A DNA stretch of 64,000 bases from Campylobacter magnus (GCF_028649595.1 NZ_JAQSLK010000003.1:1-64000), one strand, 5' to 3'; positions 1-8,720 are shown, counted from the stretch's first letter. Translations and numbers: made by a program. Notes: generated by a model from the sequence alone, not told the origin.

Positions 1-67
1 CAAGCATCAAAAGACCAAAGCTAAGTGCAAATAGACTAAATTGCTTGTAGCGCAAAGATACTAGCAA
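1..67 (-). CDS. possible 5' end of a membrane protein, cut by window edge
   Basis: An open frame runs leftward off the window from a TTG codon at 67. The visible residues (LVSLRYKQFSLFALSFGLLML) are hydrophobic, as in an N-terminal membrane segment. An AGGA lies about a dozen bases upstream. Only 22 codons are visible and the start is non-ATG, so this may be chance. No family can be named. Confidence 0.22.
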   Translation of the reverse strand, partial: MLVSLRYKQFSLFALSFGLLML

Positions 68-414
68 GATTTTGTGAATTCCTAGAATAAATTCTAGGAA
101 TTCTAGATTTTGCCCTAGGAATTTTAGATTTTTTTGGGGTGCGGTGTAGTGCCCCCACATAAAAAAGAAATCCCCTAAAATCGGGTCAGTTGTTTCAAAT
201 AGCCAAAAAAATCATAAACTTAGAAAAATTCACAAGTTTTTAGGCTATTGTGAGCGAGATTATAGTATATTTTTAAAAAAAGTTTGCAAATCAAAATGAG
301 ATGTATTTTGATGAAAACTTAAATGAATTTAAGCTAGGGAATTCTAGAATTCCTAAGACAAATTCTGGAATTTCTAAGGTAAATTCTAGAATTCCTAGGA
401 TTTTGCAATAAAAA
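68..414. repeat. palindrome-rich intergenic region
   Basis: The gap before the dsbA stop contains several full or decayed copies of the GGAATTCTAGAATTCC palindrome (about 80-125 and 340-400). A separate imperfect hairpin spans 198-249, with AATAGCC pairing to GGCTATT and an inner AACTT/AAGTT helix. I see no RNA gene or complete CDS here. Confidence 0.7.
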
Positions 415-1056
415 CTATTTTGCTAGCAGTTCTTTTACTATATTTGTAAAATCCTCTTCGCTTTTTATCTGGCTATTTTCTAGCACATATTTGCCATTTA
501 CCACAAAGGCTGGCGTGCCTACGATTTTAGCTACTTCTAGCCCCTGGGCACTTCTTGCTAGATACGCTTTGCCAGCGTCGCTTTGGCTGTAGTTTTGGAT
601 ATCATTTATGCTTACTATATGCCCAGCTTTTTCAAAGATAGCAAGAGCTGGTGCGTAGAACTCATCAGCACTCTTAAAACTTGCTCTAATCACAAAAGTC
701 GCCTCAAAATACGCATCCATAATGCTCTTTGTCATGCTGCTCTCATCTGTGATAGCAGTTTCATTTTTAGTATCTATAGCCCCTGCAAAAGCCAAAATCT
801 TAGCAAAATCAGCTCCAAAAGGCGCCATTTGCTCCACTTGCCACACCTCCACGCTAGCACCAAGCTTCTTAGCATTTGCTAGAGTGCGGGCTTTGTGATG
901 ATTATAGCAGTGAATGCAACCATAGCTAAAGACCTCTATTACGCTGCCATGAGCGTTTTGAAACTGGATATTATCAGGCAGCTCTTTATATTTAGCCCCA
1001 AAAACTGCGCTAGAGAGTGCAAAACTAGCAATTAGCGCAAAAAATATTTTTTTCAT
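415..1056 (-). CDS. dsbA: periplasmic thiol:disulfide oxidoreductase DsbA
   Basis: This 213-residue protein introduces disulfide bonds into exported proteins. Residues 1-20 are a signal peptide (KKIFFALIASFALSSAVFG). The thioredoxin-fold active site is C47-I-H-C50, and the cis-proline loop is seen in VGTPAFVVNGKYV. The length fits the DsbA family. The ATG overlaps the stop of the upstream 2-hydroxyacid dehydrogenase by four bases (ATGA), so it is the last gene of a four-gene leftward operon. Its redox partner could be a DsbB elsewhere. Which of the several Campylobacter DsbA paralogues it matches cannot be told by eye. Confidence 0.9.
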   Translation of the reverse strand: MKKIFFALIASFALSSAVFGAKYKELPDNIQFQNAHGSVIEVFSYGCIHCYNHHKARTLANAKKLGASVEVWQVEQMAPFGADFAKILAFAGAIDTKNETAITDESSMTKSIMDAYFEATFVIRASFKSADEFYAPALAIFEKAGHIVSINDIQNYSQSDAGKAYLARSAQGLEVAKIVGTPAFVVNGKYVLENSQIKSEEDFTNIVKELLAK

Positions 1057-2000
1057 TTTCTCTCCTTTATAAATGTGCGGATGTTCTGAGCCACTAGTTC
1101 CATTAACGTTTTTCTAGCCTCTACGCTAGCCCAAGCGATATGTGGGCTAAGGCTAAGTCTGTCTTTGCGAATGACTTTTAAAAAGGGATGATTCTCCCTC
1201 ATCGGCTCACGCTCAAGCACATCACTAGCAAAGTAAATCTCACGCCTATCGATCTCATCGGCGATCGCCTGCTCATCTACGATACCGCCACGGCCGTAGT
1301 TTGCTAAAATTGCGCCGGTTTTTAGCTTAGCGATTTCTTTTGCGCCAAAAAGCCCTTTTGTCTTTTCGTTTAGCGGAGCGTGAATGCTGATTATATCGCA
1401 TTTTAGCGCAGTCTCAAAATCCACTTGTCGCCACTCTTTATTATCGTTTTTGCCTGATGTTGAGTAGTAGCACACCTCACAGCCAAAGGCAGCGGCTATC
1501 TTTGCCACTGCTTTACCGATATCGCCAAGCCCCACCACGCAAAAGCTCTTGCCAGCAAGTTCACGAATCGGTAGGTTTAAATGCGCAAAAAGCTCAGATC
1601 CAGCCCAGCCGTTTTTGCTAGTGCAATACTCATTATAATAAGCCGTGTGATTAAGCAGGGCAAGAAGATTAGCAAAGCATTGTTGCGCCACGCTATTTGT
1701 AGAATATCCTGCTACATTTTTTACCACAATTCCTAGCTCTTTGGCTGCCTCTAAGTCTACATTATTCATCCCAGTTGCTGTTAGCGCAATAAGCTTGATT
1801 TTGCTACCGCTTAATAGCTCTCTATCCATCAGTACTTTATTTGTGATGATGATATCAGCGTCTTTTGCACGCTCGGCTCGCTCTTTATATCTAGTAATTC
1901 CATAGCTAGTAAACTCGCCAAACTCTCTAAAAATGCTCACATCGCTATCAGGCCCTAGCGTATCACGATCAAGCAAAACTACTTTTAGTTTTTCACTCAT
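1053..2000 (-). CDS. D-2-hydroxyacid dehydrogenase (NAD-dependent)
   Basis: This 315-residue protein is a D-isomer-specific 2-hydroxyacid dehydrogenase, interconverting a 2-oxoacid and a D-2-hydroxyacid with NAD(H). The nucleotide-binding motif is VVGLGDIGKAVA. The catalytic Arg lies in NYGRGGIVDE and the catalytic His in SPHIAWAS. An in-frame GTG sits three codons upstream, but the ATG at 2000 overlaps the ubiX stop as ATGA and has AAGGTGGA in front, so I choose it. The substrate (glycerate, hydroxypyruvate or phenylpyruvate type) cannot be decided from sequence. Genes on both sides overlap, implying one transcript. Confidence 0.88.
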   Translation of the reverse strand: MSEKLKVVLLDRDTLGPDSDVSIFREFGEFTSYGITRYKERAERAKDADIIITNKVLMDRELLSGSKIKLIALTATGMNNVDLEAAKELGIVVKNVAGYSTNSVAQQCFANLLALLNHTAYYNEYCTSKNGWAGSELFAHLNLPIRELAGKSFCVVGLGDIGKAVAKIAAAFGCEVCYYSTSGKNDNKEWRQVDFETALKCDIISIHAPLNEKTKGLFGAKEIAKLKTGAILANYGRGGIVDEQAIADEIDRREIYFASDVLEREPMRENHPFLKVIRKDRLSLSPHIAWASVEARKTLMELVAQNIRTFIKERK

Positions 2001-2647
2001 ATTTTCCACCTTTTAAATAAATTATTTTTTATATTTAAGCAATCAAGCCACTTGCCAATAATGAAATTCTCAGCATCATTTAGGCTTAAAGGCTTGCTAT
2101 AATGCGCTATCATAGGCGGCGCAAACATCACGCCAAGGCCGCTTAGCTCGCTCATATGCTTTATAGACAGCGGCGAAAAGGGCATTTCTCTTGGGGCGAT
2201 GATTAGCTTTCTTTGCTCTTTTAGCATGACAGCAGCAGCCCTTAAAAGTAGATTATCGCAGATTCCAGCAGCTACTTTTGCTAGGGTGTTTGAGCTACAA
2301 GGGGCTATTATCATCGCCTCATAGCCGCTGCTCCCACTAGCTGCGGCGTCGCTCATATTGCTTTGGATATCTATTTTTTCATGCAAAAACTCTTCAATTT
2401 GCAAGAAGTTTTCATTAGGAATTCTAGAATTCCCTAGATTGTCATTAAGAATTCTAGAATTCCCTAGATTTTCCTTAGGAATTCTAGAATTCCCCAAATA
2501 CTCCCACGCTTTTTCACTCTTAAATGTTACTCTTGCGCCATCGCTTATTATAGCGCAGACTTCGTGCCCAGCAGCTAAGATTTCATTTGCTGCTCTTATG
2601 CCAAGATGAACGCTACTTGCGCCGCTAATTCCTACTATGATTTTCAC
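1997..2647 (-). CDS. ubiX: flavin prenyltransferase UbiX with palindrome-derived insert
   Basis: UbiX attaches a dimethylallyl group to FMN to make the prenylated-FMN cofactor of UbiD-type decarboxylases. The N-terminal GISGASSVHLGIRA and the segment MIIAPCSSNTLAKVAAGICDNLLLRAA are family hallmarks. At 216 residues it is longer than the usual roughly 190. The excess is residues 51-80, three 10-residue repeats (LGNSRIPKEN, LGNSRILNDN, LGNSRIPNEN), each encoded by one 30-bp copy of the genome's dispersed palindrome. The frame is intact and the flanking core is normal, so the enzyme is probably active. It overlaps both neighbours by four bases. Confidence 0.9.
   Translation of the reverse strand: MKIIVGISGASSVHLGIRAANEILAAGHEVCAIISDGARVTFKSEKAWEYLGNSRIPKENLGNSRILNDNLGNSRIPNENFLQIEEFLHEKIDIQSNMSDAAASGSSGYEAMIIAPCSSNTLAKVAAGICDNLLLRAAAVMLKEQRKLIIAPREMPFSPLSIKHMSELSGLGVMFAPPMIAHYSKPLSLNDAENFIIGKWLDCLNIKNNLFKRWKI
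2408..2497 (-). repeat. three 30-bp palindrome units inside ubiX
   Basis: Three direct copies of a 30-bp unit, each containing GGAATTCTAGAATTCC or a one-base variant, lie in frame within ubiX. They encode residues 51-80 of the protein. Confidence 0.9.
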
Positions 2648-3825
2648 ACTATTATATGCCCTACAAACTTTGAGTAATTATCTATGATTTCTCCGCCTTT
2701 GCGAAAGCCTAAGGCACAGCCCTCAAAGGCAAAAAACACGCCTGCTTGATACTTTTGCCCTTTTGCGTCTTGTGGTAACTCGGTGTATTCTTGGTATAAA
2801 AACTTTTGATTGCCGTATTCTCCATCATTTTGCGCTAGTATTTCTCCATTTGCGCCCAGCACACTTACATTAGCACCCTCTCTTGCTAAAAATGGTTTTT
2901 TTACGCAGGTTTTACCAGAAAGTGGCTCATAAGAGCTTTCTAAAAGCAAGGGATGATTTGGGTAGAGATCCCACAAAATCTTCATTATGCCCTTGCTTTG
3001 AAATAGCAGAGTATAAGCAGGATTTAGTATGATTGCTTTTTGGTTTGCGATTATATTTTCTAGTCTCAAGGCTAGCTCGCCTTCTTCAATAGCTATGCTC
3101 TCCCAAGGAATAAGTTTAAATAAAAACTCATAATTTTCGCCCTCCATAAACACGCCATTTTCATCATCAAAGGCGATTTCATGGATATAAGCAAAGCGAG
3201 TTTTATACCCAGCGTGCGTGGCTGCTGCTTGAAGCAATCTAGTAGTCTGCTCGTCTTCGACGCTGCCCTCCAAGCAAGTAAAGAGAATCTTAAAATCATT
3301 TTGCGCTAGCATATCCTCAAAGCCGCTAGTATCATCATCAAGCGTTAGTAGTCTTTTGAAGTTTTCAACTAATCCGTCAAATAAGTCATTAAACTGCGCA
3401 CTCTCATCAAGTCCATTTTGCTTTAGCATCGCCCATTGTAAAATCGCAGTCTCAAAGACAGCCGTTGGCGTATCAGCATTAAACTCAAGTAGTTTTATAG
3501 GCTTACCATCGATGCCGCCAGCAAAATCAAAACGACCATATAAATGCCAGTGAACATCATTTTCCCAGCTTGCTTTTATTAAATTTACTAGGTTATATGG
3601 AATTCCTAGTTCGTGAAAAAGATTATTATCTATCACATGCTGGGCTGCGGCTACAAACATATCATAAAGCTCATTTGCTGCCTCGTAGTAGCGTTCGCAC
3701 TCTTCGCTACTAACCTCTACAAGCTCGCCAGGCACATAGCGGCTGCCGTCAATGTCGCTATGCCACGCAAAGCCTATGCTTTCTAAATAATCATTTTTAA
3801 GTGGTGCAATTTGTTGTATTTTCAT
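2644..3825 (-). CDS. glutathionylspermidine synthase-family ATP-grasp protein
   Basis: This 393-residue protein matches the glutathionylspermidine synthase-like (YgiC/YjfC) family, an ATP-grasp amide ligase that lacks the amidase half of E. coli Gsp. Recognisable segments are VHWHLYGRFDFAGG, IKLLEFNADTPTAVFE, LFTCLEGSVEDEQT and VKKPFLAREGANVSV. Its substrate in these bacteria is not established. It is first in the leftward operon: its stop overlaps the ubiX start by four bases. A TAGAAT box at 3849-3854 on the minus strand is a likely promoter. Confidence 0.85.
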   Translation of the reverse strand: MKIQQIAPLKNDYLESIGFAWHSDIDGSRYVPGELVEVSSEECERYYEAANELYDMFVAAAQHVIDNNLFHELGIPYNLVNLIKASWENDVHWHLYGRFDFAGGIDGKPIKLLEFNADTPTAVFETAILQWAMLKQNGLDESAQFNDLFDGLVENFKRLLTLDDDTSGFEDMLAQNDFKILFTCLEGSVEDEQTTRLLQAAATHAGYKTRFAYIHEIAFDDENGVFMEGENYEFLFKLIPWESIAIEEGELALRLENIIANQKAIILNPAYTLLFQSKGIMKILWDLYPNHPLLLESSYEPLSGKTCVKKPFLAREGANVSVLGANGEILAQNDGEYGNQKFLYQEYTELPQDAKGQKYQAGVFFAFEGCALGFRKGGEIIDNYSKFVGHIIV

Positions 3826-3897
3826 CTTTTGCCTTTTGATTTTTTGCTATTCTACTAAAAATTTACGGAATTTTAGCAAATAAAGAATAATTTTTGC

Positions 3898-3903
3898 TAG
3901 AAT
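3898..3903 (+). promoter_or_regulatory. -10 box for the NAMPT gene
   Basis: TTTTGCTAGAATTTCGC gives a TAGAAT -10 about 30 bases before the ATG at 3933. An A/T-rich upstream stretch replaces a -35, as is usual in Campylobacter. The divergent gene has its own TAGAAT at 3849-3854 on the other strand. Confidence 0.5.
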
Positions 3904-3932
3904 TTCGCAAAAAATTTTCTTTAAGGACAAAG

Positions 3933-5294
3933 ATGAATCCTATCCTAAACACAGATAGTTACAAACTCTCGCACTACTTACAATACCCACCAGAGCTAAA
4001 ATTTATTAGCTCATACATTGAAAGCCGTGGTGGTAGGTGGAATAGGGTGATTTTTTATGGTTTGCAGGCTTTTTTAAAGGCGTATTTGAGCCAAAAAATC
4101 ACCGCTGATGATATAAAAGAAGCAAAAGAGTTTGCCGCCCCACATGGTCTGCCTTTTAATGAAAAAGGCTGGGAATATATACTAAAAGAACACGGCGGTG
4201 CCCTGCCGCTTCGCATAGAAGCAGTAGCTGAGGGCTCTGTTGTGCCTACTGAAAATGTCCTAGTTCAGATGCAAAACACAGACGCAAATGTGCCTTGGCT
4301 TGTTGGCTGGGTGGAGACTGCGCTACTTAGAGCCATTTGGTATCCAGTAGCAGTAGCTACAAATAGCTATTTTTGTAAAGAGCTAATAAGCCGTTTTCTA
4401 AGCGAGACTGGCTCGCCAAGCGAGATTGATTTTAAGCTACATGATTTTGGGGCTAGGGGAGTTTCTAGCTTTGAGAGTGCTGGCATTGGCGGCTCAGCTC
4501 ATTTGCTAAATTTCAAAGGATCAGATACGATTTCAGGTGCTTTGTTTGCTAGGCAGTTTTATGGGGCAGATATGGCTGCTTTTAGCATACCAGCTAGCGA
4601 GCACTCTACCATGACAGCATGGGGCAAAGAGCGTGAAAATCTAGCTTATGCGAACATGAGCGAGCGTTTTGGAGATAGTGTTTTTGCCTGTGTGATTGAT
4701 AGCTACAATATAGAAAATGCGATTTTAGAGTGGAGCAAGCTCATGCCAAGCATAAAAGAGCGTGGCGGCAGAGTCGTCCTTCGCCCTGATAGTGGCAATC
4801 CAGTAGCTATGGCTATACTTTGTATTGAAAGGCTTATTGAGCTAGTTGGGGCTAGAAAAAATGAAAAAGGCTATCTTGTTTTGCCTGATTTTGTGCGTGT
4901 TATATATGGCGATGGCATTGAGCTTGAGCGCATTGGAGATATTTTAAGCGAGCTTAAAATGCGTGGCATTAGTAGCGATAATATCGCTTTTGGTATGGGT
5001 GGGGCTTTATTACAGCACCTTAGCCGTGATACTCTGCGCTTTGCTATGAAAGCCTCAGCTGTCTCAAAAGACGGCATAAACTGGCAAAATATAGCAAAAG
5101 AGCCTATAAGTGATCCAAGCAAACACTCTAAGCCAGGCCGCCTAGCCCTCGTGCGTGATGGTAAGCACTGGAAAACCATACGCTTAGATGAGCTAGCAAG
5201 CGAGCAAAATCAGCTTGTGCCAGTATTTGAAAACGGCAAAATACTGCGCGAATATAACTTTGAAGAGATTAGAGCTCGCATATCAAACGGCTAA
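3933..5294 (+). CDS. nadV: nicotinamide phosphoribosyltransferase (NAMPT type)
   Basis: The product (453 residues from this start) resembles NAMPT/NadV, which makes NMN from nicotinamide and PRPP for NAD salvage. Motifs include DSYKLSHYLQYPP at the N terminus, HDFGARGVSS, RPDSGNP and VIYGDGI. The N-terminal NTDSYKLSHYLQYPP is closer to animal NAMPT and NadV than to bacterial PncB. An upstream in-frame codon would add 13 residues, but TTTAAGGACAAAG directly precedes the ATG at 3933. It stands alone, with a convergent-free gap to the next gene of about 40 bases. Confidence 0.85.
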   Translation: MNPILNTDSYKLSHYLQYPPELKFISSYIESRGGRWNRVIFYGLQAFLKAYLSQKITADDIKEAKEFAAPHGLPFNEKGWEYILKEHGGALPLRIEAVAEGSVVPTENVLVQMQNTDANVPWLVGWVETALLRAIWYPVAVATNSYFCKELISRFLSETGSPSEIDFKLHDFGARGVSSFESAGIGGSAHLLNFKGSDTISGALFARQFYGADMAAFSIPASEHSTMTAWGKERENLAYANMSERFGDSVFACVIDSYNIENAILEWSKLMPSIKERGGRVVLRPDSGNPVAMAILCIERLIELVGARKNEKGYLVLPDFVRVIYGDGIELERIGDILSELKMRGISSDNIAFGMGGALLQHLSRDTLRFAMKASAVSKDGINWQNIAKEPISDPSKHSKPGRLALVRDGKHWKTIRLDELASEQNQLVPVFENGKILREYNFEEIRARISNG

Positions 5295-5336
5295 ATAAAA
5301 GGGCTTTTGCACCGATATAGAGCCAAAGGAGCTAAA

Positions 5337-5738
5337 ATGGAAATACAAAATAATCTCTCAAATGCAAGCAACATCACAGTATCAAAACCTAGTAGAGAAA
5401 ACCTTGGCGATGATGAGAAAACTGGCTTAGAGCGAGTAAGCGAAGCCATAGAACAAGGCAGACAAATGCGTGAAGCTATAAGTGGCGATGATGAAGATGA
5501 TAAAAAAGAAAGTAGCGCAGGTAGTGGTGGAACGAGCGAGCTTGCTAAGAGCATAGAAAAAATGATAAAAGTCCTTGAAAAGCAAATAAAAGCTCTAATG
5601 AGCCAGCTTAGCAAAACTGATGATATGGAGCAAAAACAAGCCTTACAAAGCCAGATTAACGCCTTACAATCGCAAGTGATGAAAATGCAAGCCCAGCTAC
5701 TAGAGCTTGGCGGCGATGTGCTAAGTATAGAAGCCTAA
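5337..5738 (+). CDS. FlxA-like coiled-coil protein
   Basis: This 133-residue protein starts at the ATG after AAAGGAGCTAAA; an upstream in-frame extension of ten residues lacks support. The N terminus is polar and the middle is acidic (GDDEDDKKESS). From about residue 75 on it is a heptad-rich, Gln-rich coiled coil (KQIKALMSQLSKTDDMEQKQ). The pattern resembles the FlxA-like family (in E. coli flxA is flagellar-regulated), but its function is unknown. It follows the NAMPT gene by 42 bases and may be co-transcribed. Confidence 0.7.
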   Translation: MEIQNNLSNASNITVSKPSRENLGDDEKTGLERVSEAIEQGRQMREAISGDDEDDKKESSAGSGGTSELAKSIEKMIKVLEKQIKALMSQLSKTDDMEQKQALQSQINALQSQVMKMQAQLLELGGDVLSIEA

Positions 5739-5997
5739 GGAATTCTAGAATTCCCTAAAATTCGTCATTGTGAGGGAGCAGAGGGAGCAATCTCTTTTTA
5801 GGGAATTCTAGAATTGCTTAGAATTCACCACCTGTGTCATCCCCCGACTTGACCCTAGGATCTCTGCACTAGGGAATTCTAGAATTCCCTAACCGCAAAA
5901 AAGCCCTAGGGAATTCTAGAGGGAATTCTAGATTTAGCGCAGTGTTTTTGGCTTGCGGCAGCTGTAAAAAAGCCCTAAGCAATTCTAGAATTCCCTA
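5739..5997. repeat. mixed repeat block: palindromes and GTCAT elements
   Basis: This gap holds several GGAATTCTAGAATTCC copies, one GTCATTG...GAGCAATCTC element (about 5762-5795) and one GTCATCCCCCGACTTGAC...GATCTC element (about 5836-5866). No coding frame was found; the next gene's promoter begins near 6050. Confidence 0.8.
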
Positions 5998-6051
5998 AAT
6001 AACTACTTAAAATAAAAAGTAAAATTTGCCTAAAATCTCTATTATTTTTGC

Positions 6052-6057
6052 TATAAT
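6052..6057 (+). promoter_or_regulatory. -10 box of lipoprotein gene
   Basis: TTTTTGCTATAATTTTGC contains a perfect TATAAT with the T-rich, TG-extended context typical of Campylobacter sigma-70 promoters, 34 bases before the lipoprotein ATG. Confidence 0.65.
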
Positions 6058-6090
6058 TTTGCTTTCACAAAACCAAAAAAGGATAAAAAA

Positions 6091-6567
6091 ATGTTAAAGC
6101 AATTTTTCGCACTAAGCGCAGTTATCGCAGTTTTTAGCGGCTGTGCTACTATAAATAAGCAAGAATACGCCCAAGAAATAGAAATCCGCAGCCTACCTAG
6201 CAACGCAACACTTGAACTAGTAGACCACACAAGCGGCGAGCGCAAGGTGCTAGGCAAAACCCCTATTAGCATAGATATCAAAAAAGAAGGCGGCTTCATG
6301 AAAAGCCGTCGCTACAGCATAATACTCGCAAAAGAAGGCTACAAAACAAGAGAGTTTGCGCTAGATGCTGATGTAAACGGCTACTACTCGTGGGGCAATC
6401 TACTAGGCCCTAGCATCATCGGCTGGGCTATCGTAGACCCTGTAACTGGTGCTATGTGGGAGTATAAAGCCGCAAAAGCCGAGTATGTAATAAACACAGA
6501 AGGCGGCATCGAAGTCATGTTAGAAGACGATGTAGCCGCACAAAAAGCCCTTCGCAAGAAAAAATAA
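6091..6567 (+). CDS. lipoprotein with PEGA-like domain
   Basis: This 158-residue protein has a type II signal peptide with lipobox VFSGC (Cys18), so it should be lipid-anchored. Residues about 29-60 (RSLPSNATLELVDHTSGERK) resemble a PEGA domain, a beta-rich extracytoplasmic module. A later segment (GNLLGPSIIGWAIVDPVTGAM) is hydrophobic and glycine-rich and is common in small lipoproteins with this layout. The C terminus is charged. It has its own promoter and a GGA ribosome binding site. Exact function is unknown. Confidence 0.78.
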   Translation: MLKQFFALSAVIAVFSGCATINKQEYAQEIEIRSLPSNATLELVDHTSGERKVLGKTPISIDIKKEGGFMKSRRYSIILAKEGYKTREFALDADVNGYYSWGNLLGPSIIGWAIVDPVTGAMWEYKAAKAEYVINTEGGIEVMLEDDVAAQKALRKKK

Positions 6568-6684
6568 TATTTTCATCTAGAATTCCCAGGAATTCTAGAT
6601 GAAATCGCTAAAATTCATAAAAACCCTTGACTCACACTAGGTGTAATGCTGTATAATCCTAAAAAATCTACAAAAGGAGCAAAA

Positions 6685-7767
6685 ATGAGTGATTTTAAAA
6701 ATGTAAAAGCTGGCGAGCGTGTGCCTTTTAAAAGCTATGCTGTGGCTGATAAAAACGCAAAGTTTAAGCTTTGGCAAGGTAGTCGTCATGCTATGGGCGA
6801 ACACGATATAATAATAGAAATCAAATACTGCGGCATCTGCCACAGCGACATCCACAGCGCAAAAAGCGAGTGGCACGAGGGCATCTATCCTATGGTGCCA
6901 GGACATGAGATAGCTGGGCAGGTTGTAGCTGTGGGCTCAAAAGTAACGAAGTTTAAAGTAGGCGATTTTGCTGGAGTTGGCTGCATGGTAAATGGTAAAT
7001 GCGGCTGTCCAGCATGCTCTGCTGACATGGAGCAGTACTGCGAGGAGGGCAAAACAGTCTTTACCTATGACTGCGCTGATATCTACCACGGAGGCGAGCC
7101 TACATATGGTGGATATAGCGATAATATCGTCGTTCGTGATGAGTTTGCCGTAACTGTGCCAAGCAGTGCTGATCTAGCCAGAGTTGCGCCGCTGCTTTGC
7201 GCTGGGATCACGACATACTCGCCGCTAAAACGCTTTGGCATCCGCCCTGGGCACAAAGTAGCGATCGCTGGCTTTGGCGGACTTGGGCTAATGGGCGCAA
7301 AATACGCACTGGCAATGGGTGCTGAGGTTAGTATCTTTGCTAGAAATCGCAAAAAAGAAAAAATCGCAAAAGAGCTGGGCTGTAAGGCTCTATATGACAG
7401 CACAGACGCTAGGGCCATAGGCGAGCGTTTTGATTTTATACTTTGTACGATTCCTGCAAATTATGATTTGAGTGCTTATGTTAGGCTTTTAAAACACGGC
7501 GGAGAGTTTTGCGTGGTGGGCTTACCACCGCTTGGAGAGCGTCCTAGTATGGATGTGGCTGAGCTTGTTTTTGCTGGGCAAAAGAAGCTCTCAGGCTCGT
7601 GTATAGGCTCTATGAAAGAGACCCAAGAAATGCTTGATTTTTCTTTAAAAGCAGGGATATTGCCAGAAATACAAGTGGTTAAGGCAAATCAAATTGACTG
7701 GGTTTATGAGCAATTACTAAGCGGTGCTGGCGATTTTCGCTATGTAATTGATATGAGTACATTATAA
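6685..7767 (+). CDS. zinc-dependent NAD(P) alcohol dehydrogenase
   Basis: This 360-residue medium-chain dehydrogenase belongs to the cinnamyl-alcohol/YahK group, which reduces aldehydes or oxidises primary alcohols. Catalytic zinc ligands are in CGICHSD and GHEIAG. The structural-zinc lobe is GKCGCPACSADMEQYC. The Rossmann motif is AGFGGLGLMG. The ATG at 6685 is preceded by AAAAGGAGCAAAA; a longer in-frame version from 6646 has no ribosome binding site. It is monocistronic and flanked by palindromes. Confidence 0.88.
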   Translation: MSDFKNVKAGERVPFKSYAVADKNAKFKLWQGSRHAMGEHDIIIEIKYCGICHSDIHSAKSEWHEGIYPMVPGHEIAGQVVAVGSKVTKFKVGDFAGVGCMVNGKCGCPACSADMEQYCEEGKTVFTYDCADIYHGGEPTYGGYSDNIVVRDEFAVTVPSSADLARVAPLLCAGITTYSPLKRFGIRPGHKVAIAGFGGLGLMGAKYALAMGAEVSIFARNRKKEKIAKELGCKALYDSTDARAIGERFDFILCTIPANYDLSAYVRLLKHGGEFCVVGLPPLGERPSMDVAELVFAGQKKLSGSCIGSMKETQEMLDFSLKAGILPEIQVVKANQIDWVYEQLLSGAGDFRYVIDMSTL

Positions 7768-7845
7768 GATTCTAGGGAATTCTAGAATTTCTAAGCTAAA
7801 TCACTAGGAATTCTAGAATTTCTTGGTATTAAATTATTTTCAAAG
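7768..7845. repeat. palindrome cluster
   Basis: Two or three decayed GGAATTCTAGAATTTC-type palindromes fill the short gap between the dehydrogenase and the methyltransferase. Confidence 0.7.
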
Positions 7846-7853
7846 GATTGCAG

Positions 7854-8564
7854 ATGTCAAATACAAATAGTTTAGTGGGGGGGGGTGTTAGCTTAGAGCA
7901 TATAAATGCGCTAAATAACAACATTATAGCAGTTTATAAAGAAGTTAATTTTATAAAAACTTTGCTTTTAAAAAACTCAAATATTAATAATATTTTTGAT
8001 ACCATTTACGAAACAAATGCTTGGGGCAATGGTAGCGGAAGCGGTAGCAAAGAAAGTTTAAATGTCGAATATGTATCATTTTTACAAGATTTTTTTAAGA
8101 AATTCAATATAAAAACTATAAGTGATGTAGGTTGTGGTGACTGGCAATTTAGCAAAAACATAGATTTTAGCGGTATTTCTTATACAGGATATGATGTAGC
8201 AAACTTCGTAATTACAAGAAATTTAAAAAACTTCTTGGCTCATAATATAAACTTTATTTGTTACGATGGAGATTTTGATAAAGTTAAGGACGCAGATTTG
8301 CTAATTTGTAAAGATGTTTTACAACATTTAGATAATGATAAGATTTCACATTTTATCGCAAATTTGCCACGCTTTAAATACGCTTTGATAGCAAATGATT
8401 TGCTTGACTCGCCTAGCTTAAACGCTCAAATCAACACAGGTCAATACAGACCACTTGATTTGCGAAAAGAACCTTTTAATCTATCTTGCGAGCCTGTTTT
8501 TTGGATAAAAAGAATGCCAAAAGAACCTGATATTTGCGTAATGCTCTGGCAAAATAACAAATAA
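7854..8564 (+). CDS. class I SAM methyltransferase with poly-G tract
   Basis: This 236-residue protein has a class I methyltransferase core: SDVGCGDWQFSKN (motif I), YTGYDVAN (acidic loop) and DLLICKDVLQHL (motif IV). The ATG at 7854 follows AAAGGATTGCAG. Nine consecutive G residues at 7877-7885, coding GGG(V) near residues 9-11, make it a likely slipped-strand phase-variable gene, read here in the ON frame. Its codon use is more AT-rich than its neighbours. The acceptor substrate is unknown; similar phase-variable methyltransferases in Campylobacter often modify surface glycans. Confidence 0.82.
   Translation: MSNTNSLVGGGVSLEHINALNNNIIAVYKEVNFIKTLLLKNSNINNIFDTIYETNAWGNGSGSGSKESLNVEYVSFLQDFFKKFNIKTISDVGCGDWQFSKNIDFSGISYTGYDVANFVITRNLKNFLAHNINFICYDGDFDKVKDADLLICKDVLQHLDNDKISHFIANLPRFKYALIANDLLDSPSLNAQINTGQYRPLDLRKEPFNLSCEPVFWIKRMPKEPDICVMLWQNNK
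7877..7885 (+). repeat. G9 homopolymer (phase-variation tract)
   Basis: Nine Gs in the 5' part of the methyltransferase gene. In Campylobacter such tracts commonly change length and switch genes on and off. Confidence 0.85.
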
Positions 8565-8577
8565 ACACTTTGGGCTT

Positions 8578-8720
8578 TTGACAATCTAGAATTCCTAGGA
8601 ATTCTAGAATTTCTAAGCTAAAATCACTAGGAATTTTAGAATTTCTGGACTAAAATCTAGAATTCCTAAGTAATTAACTTAAAAAATACCCCCATAACCC
8701 CCAAAACACGCACAAACTAA
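8578..8720. repeat. palindromes and C-rich motif
   Basis: Several GGAATTCTAGAATTTC-type copies are followed by AAAAATACCCCCATAACCCCC, one member of a recurring C-rich motif family in this window. The rest of the gap to the convergent gene is AT-rich with no ORF. Confidence 0.7.

Noticed and set aside
2358-2609. Plus-strand frame with LGILEFPRLS repeats
   Set aside because: It is the shadow of the palindrome units inside ubiX.
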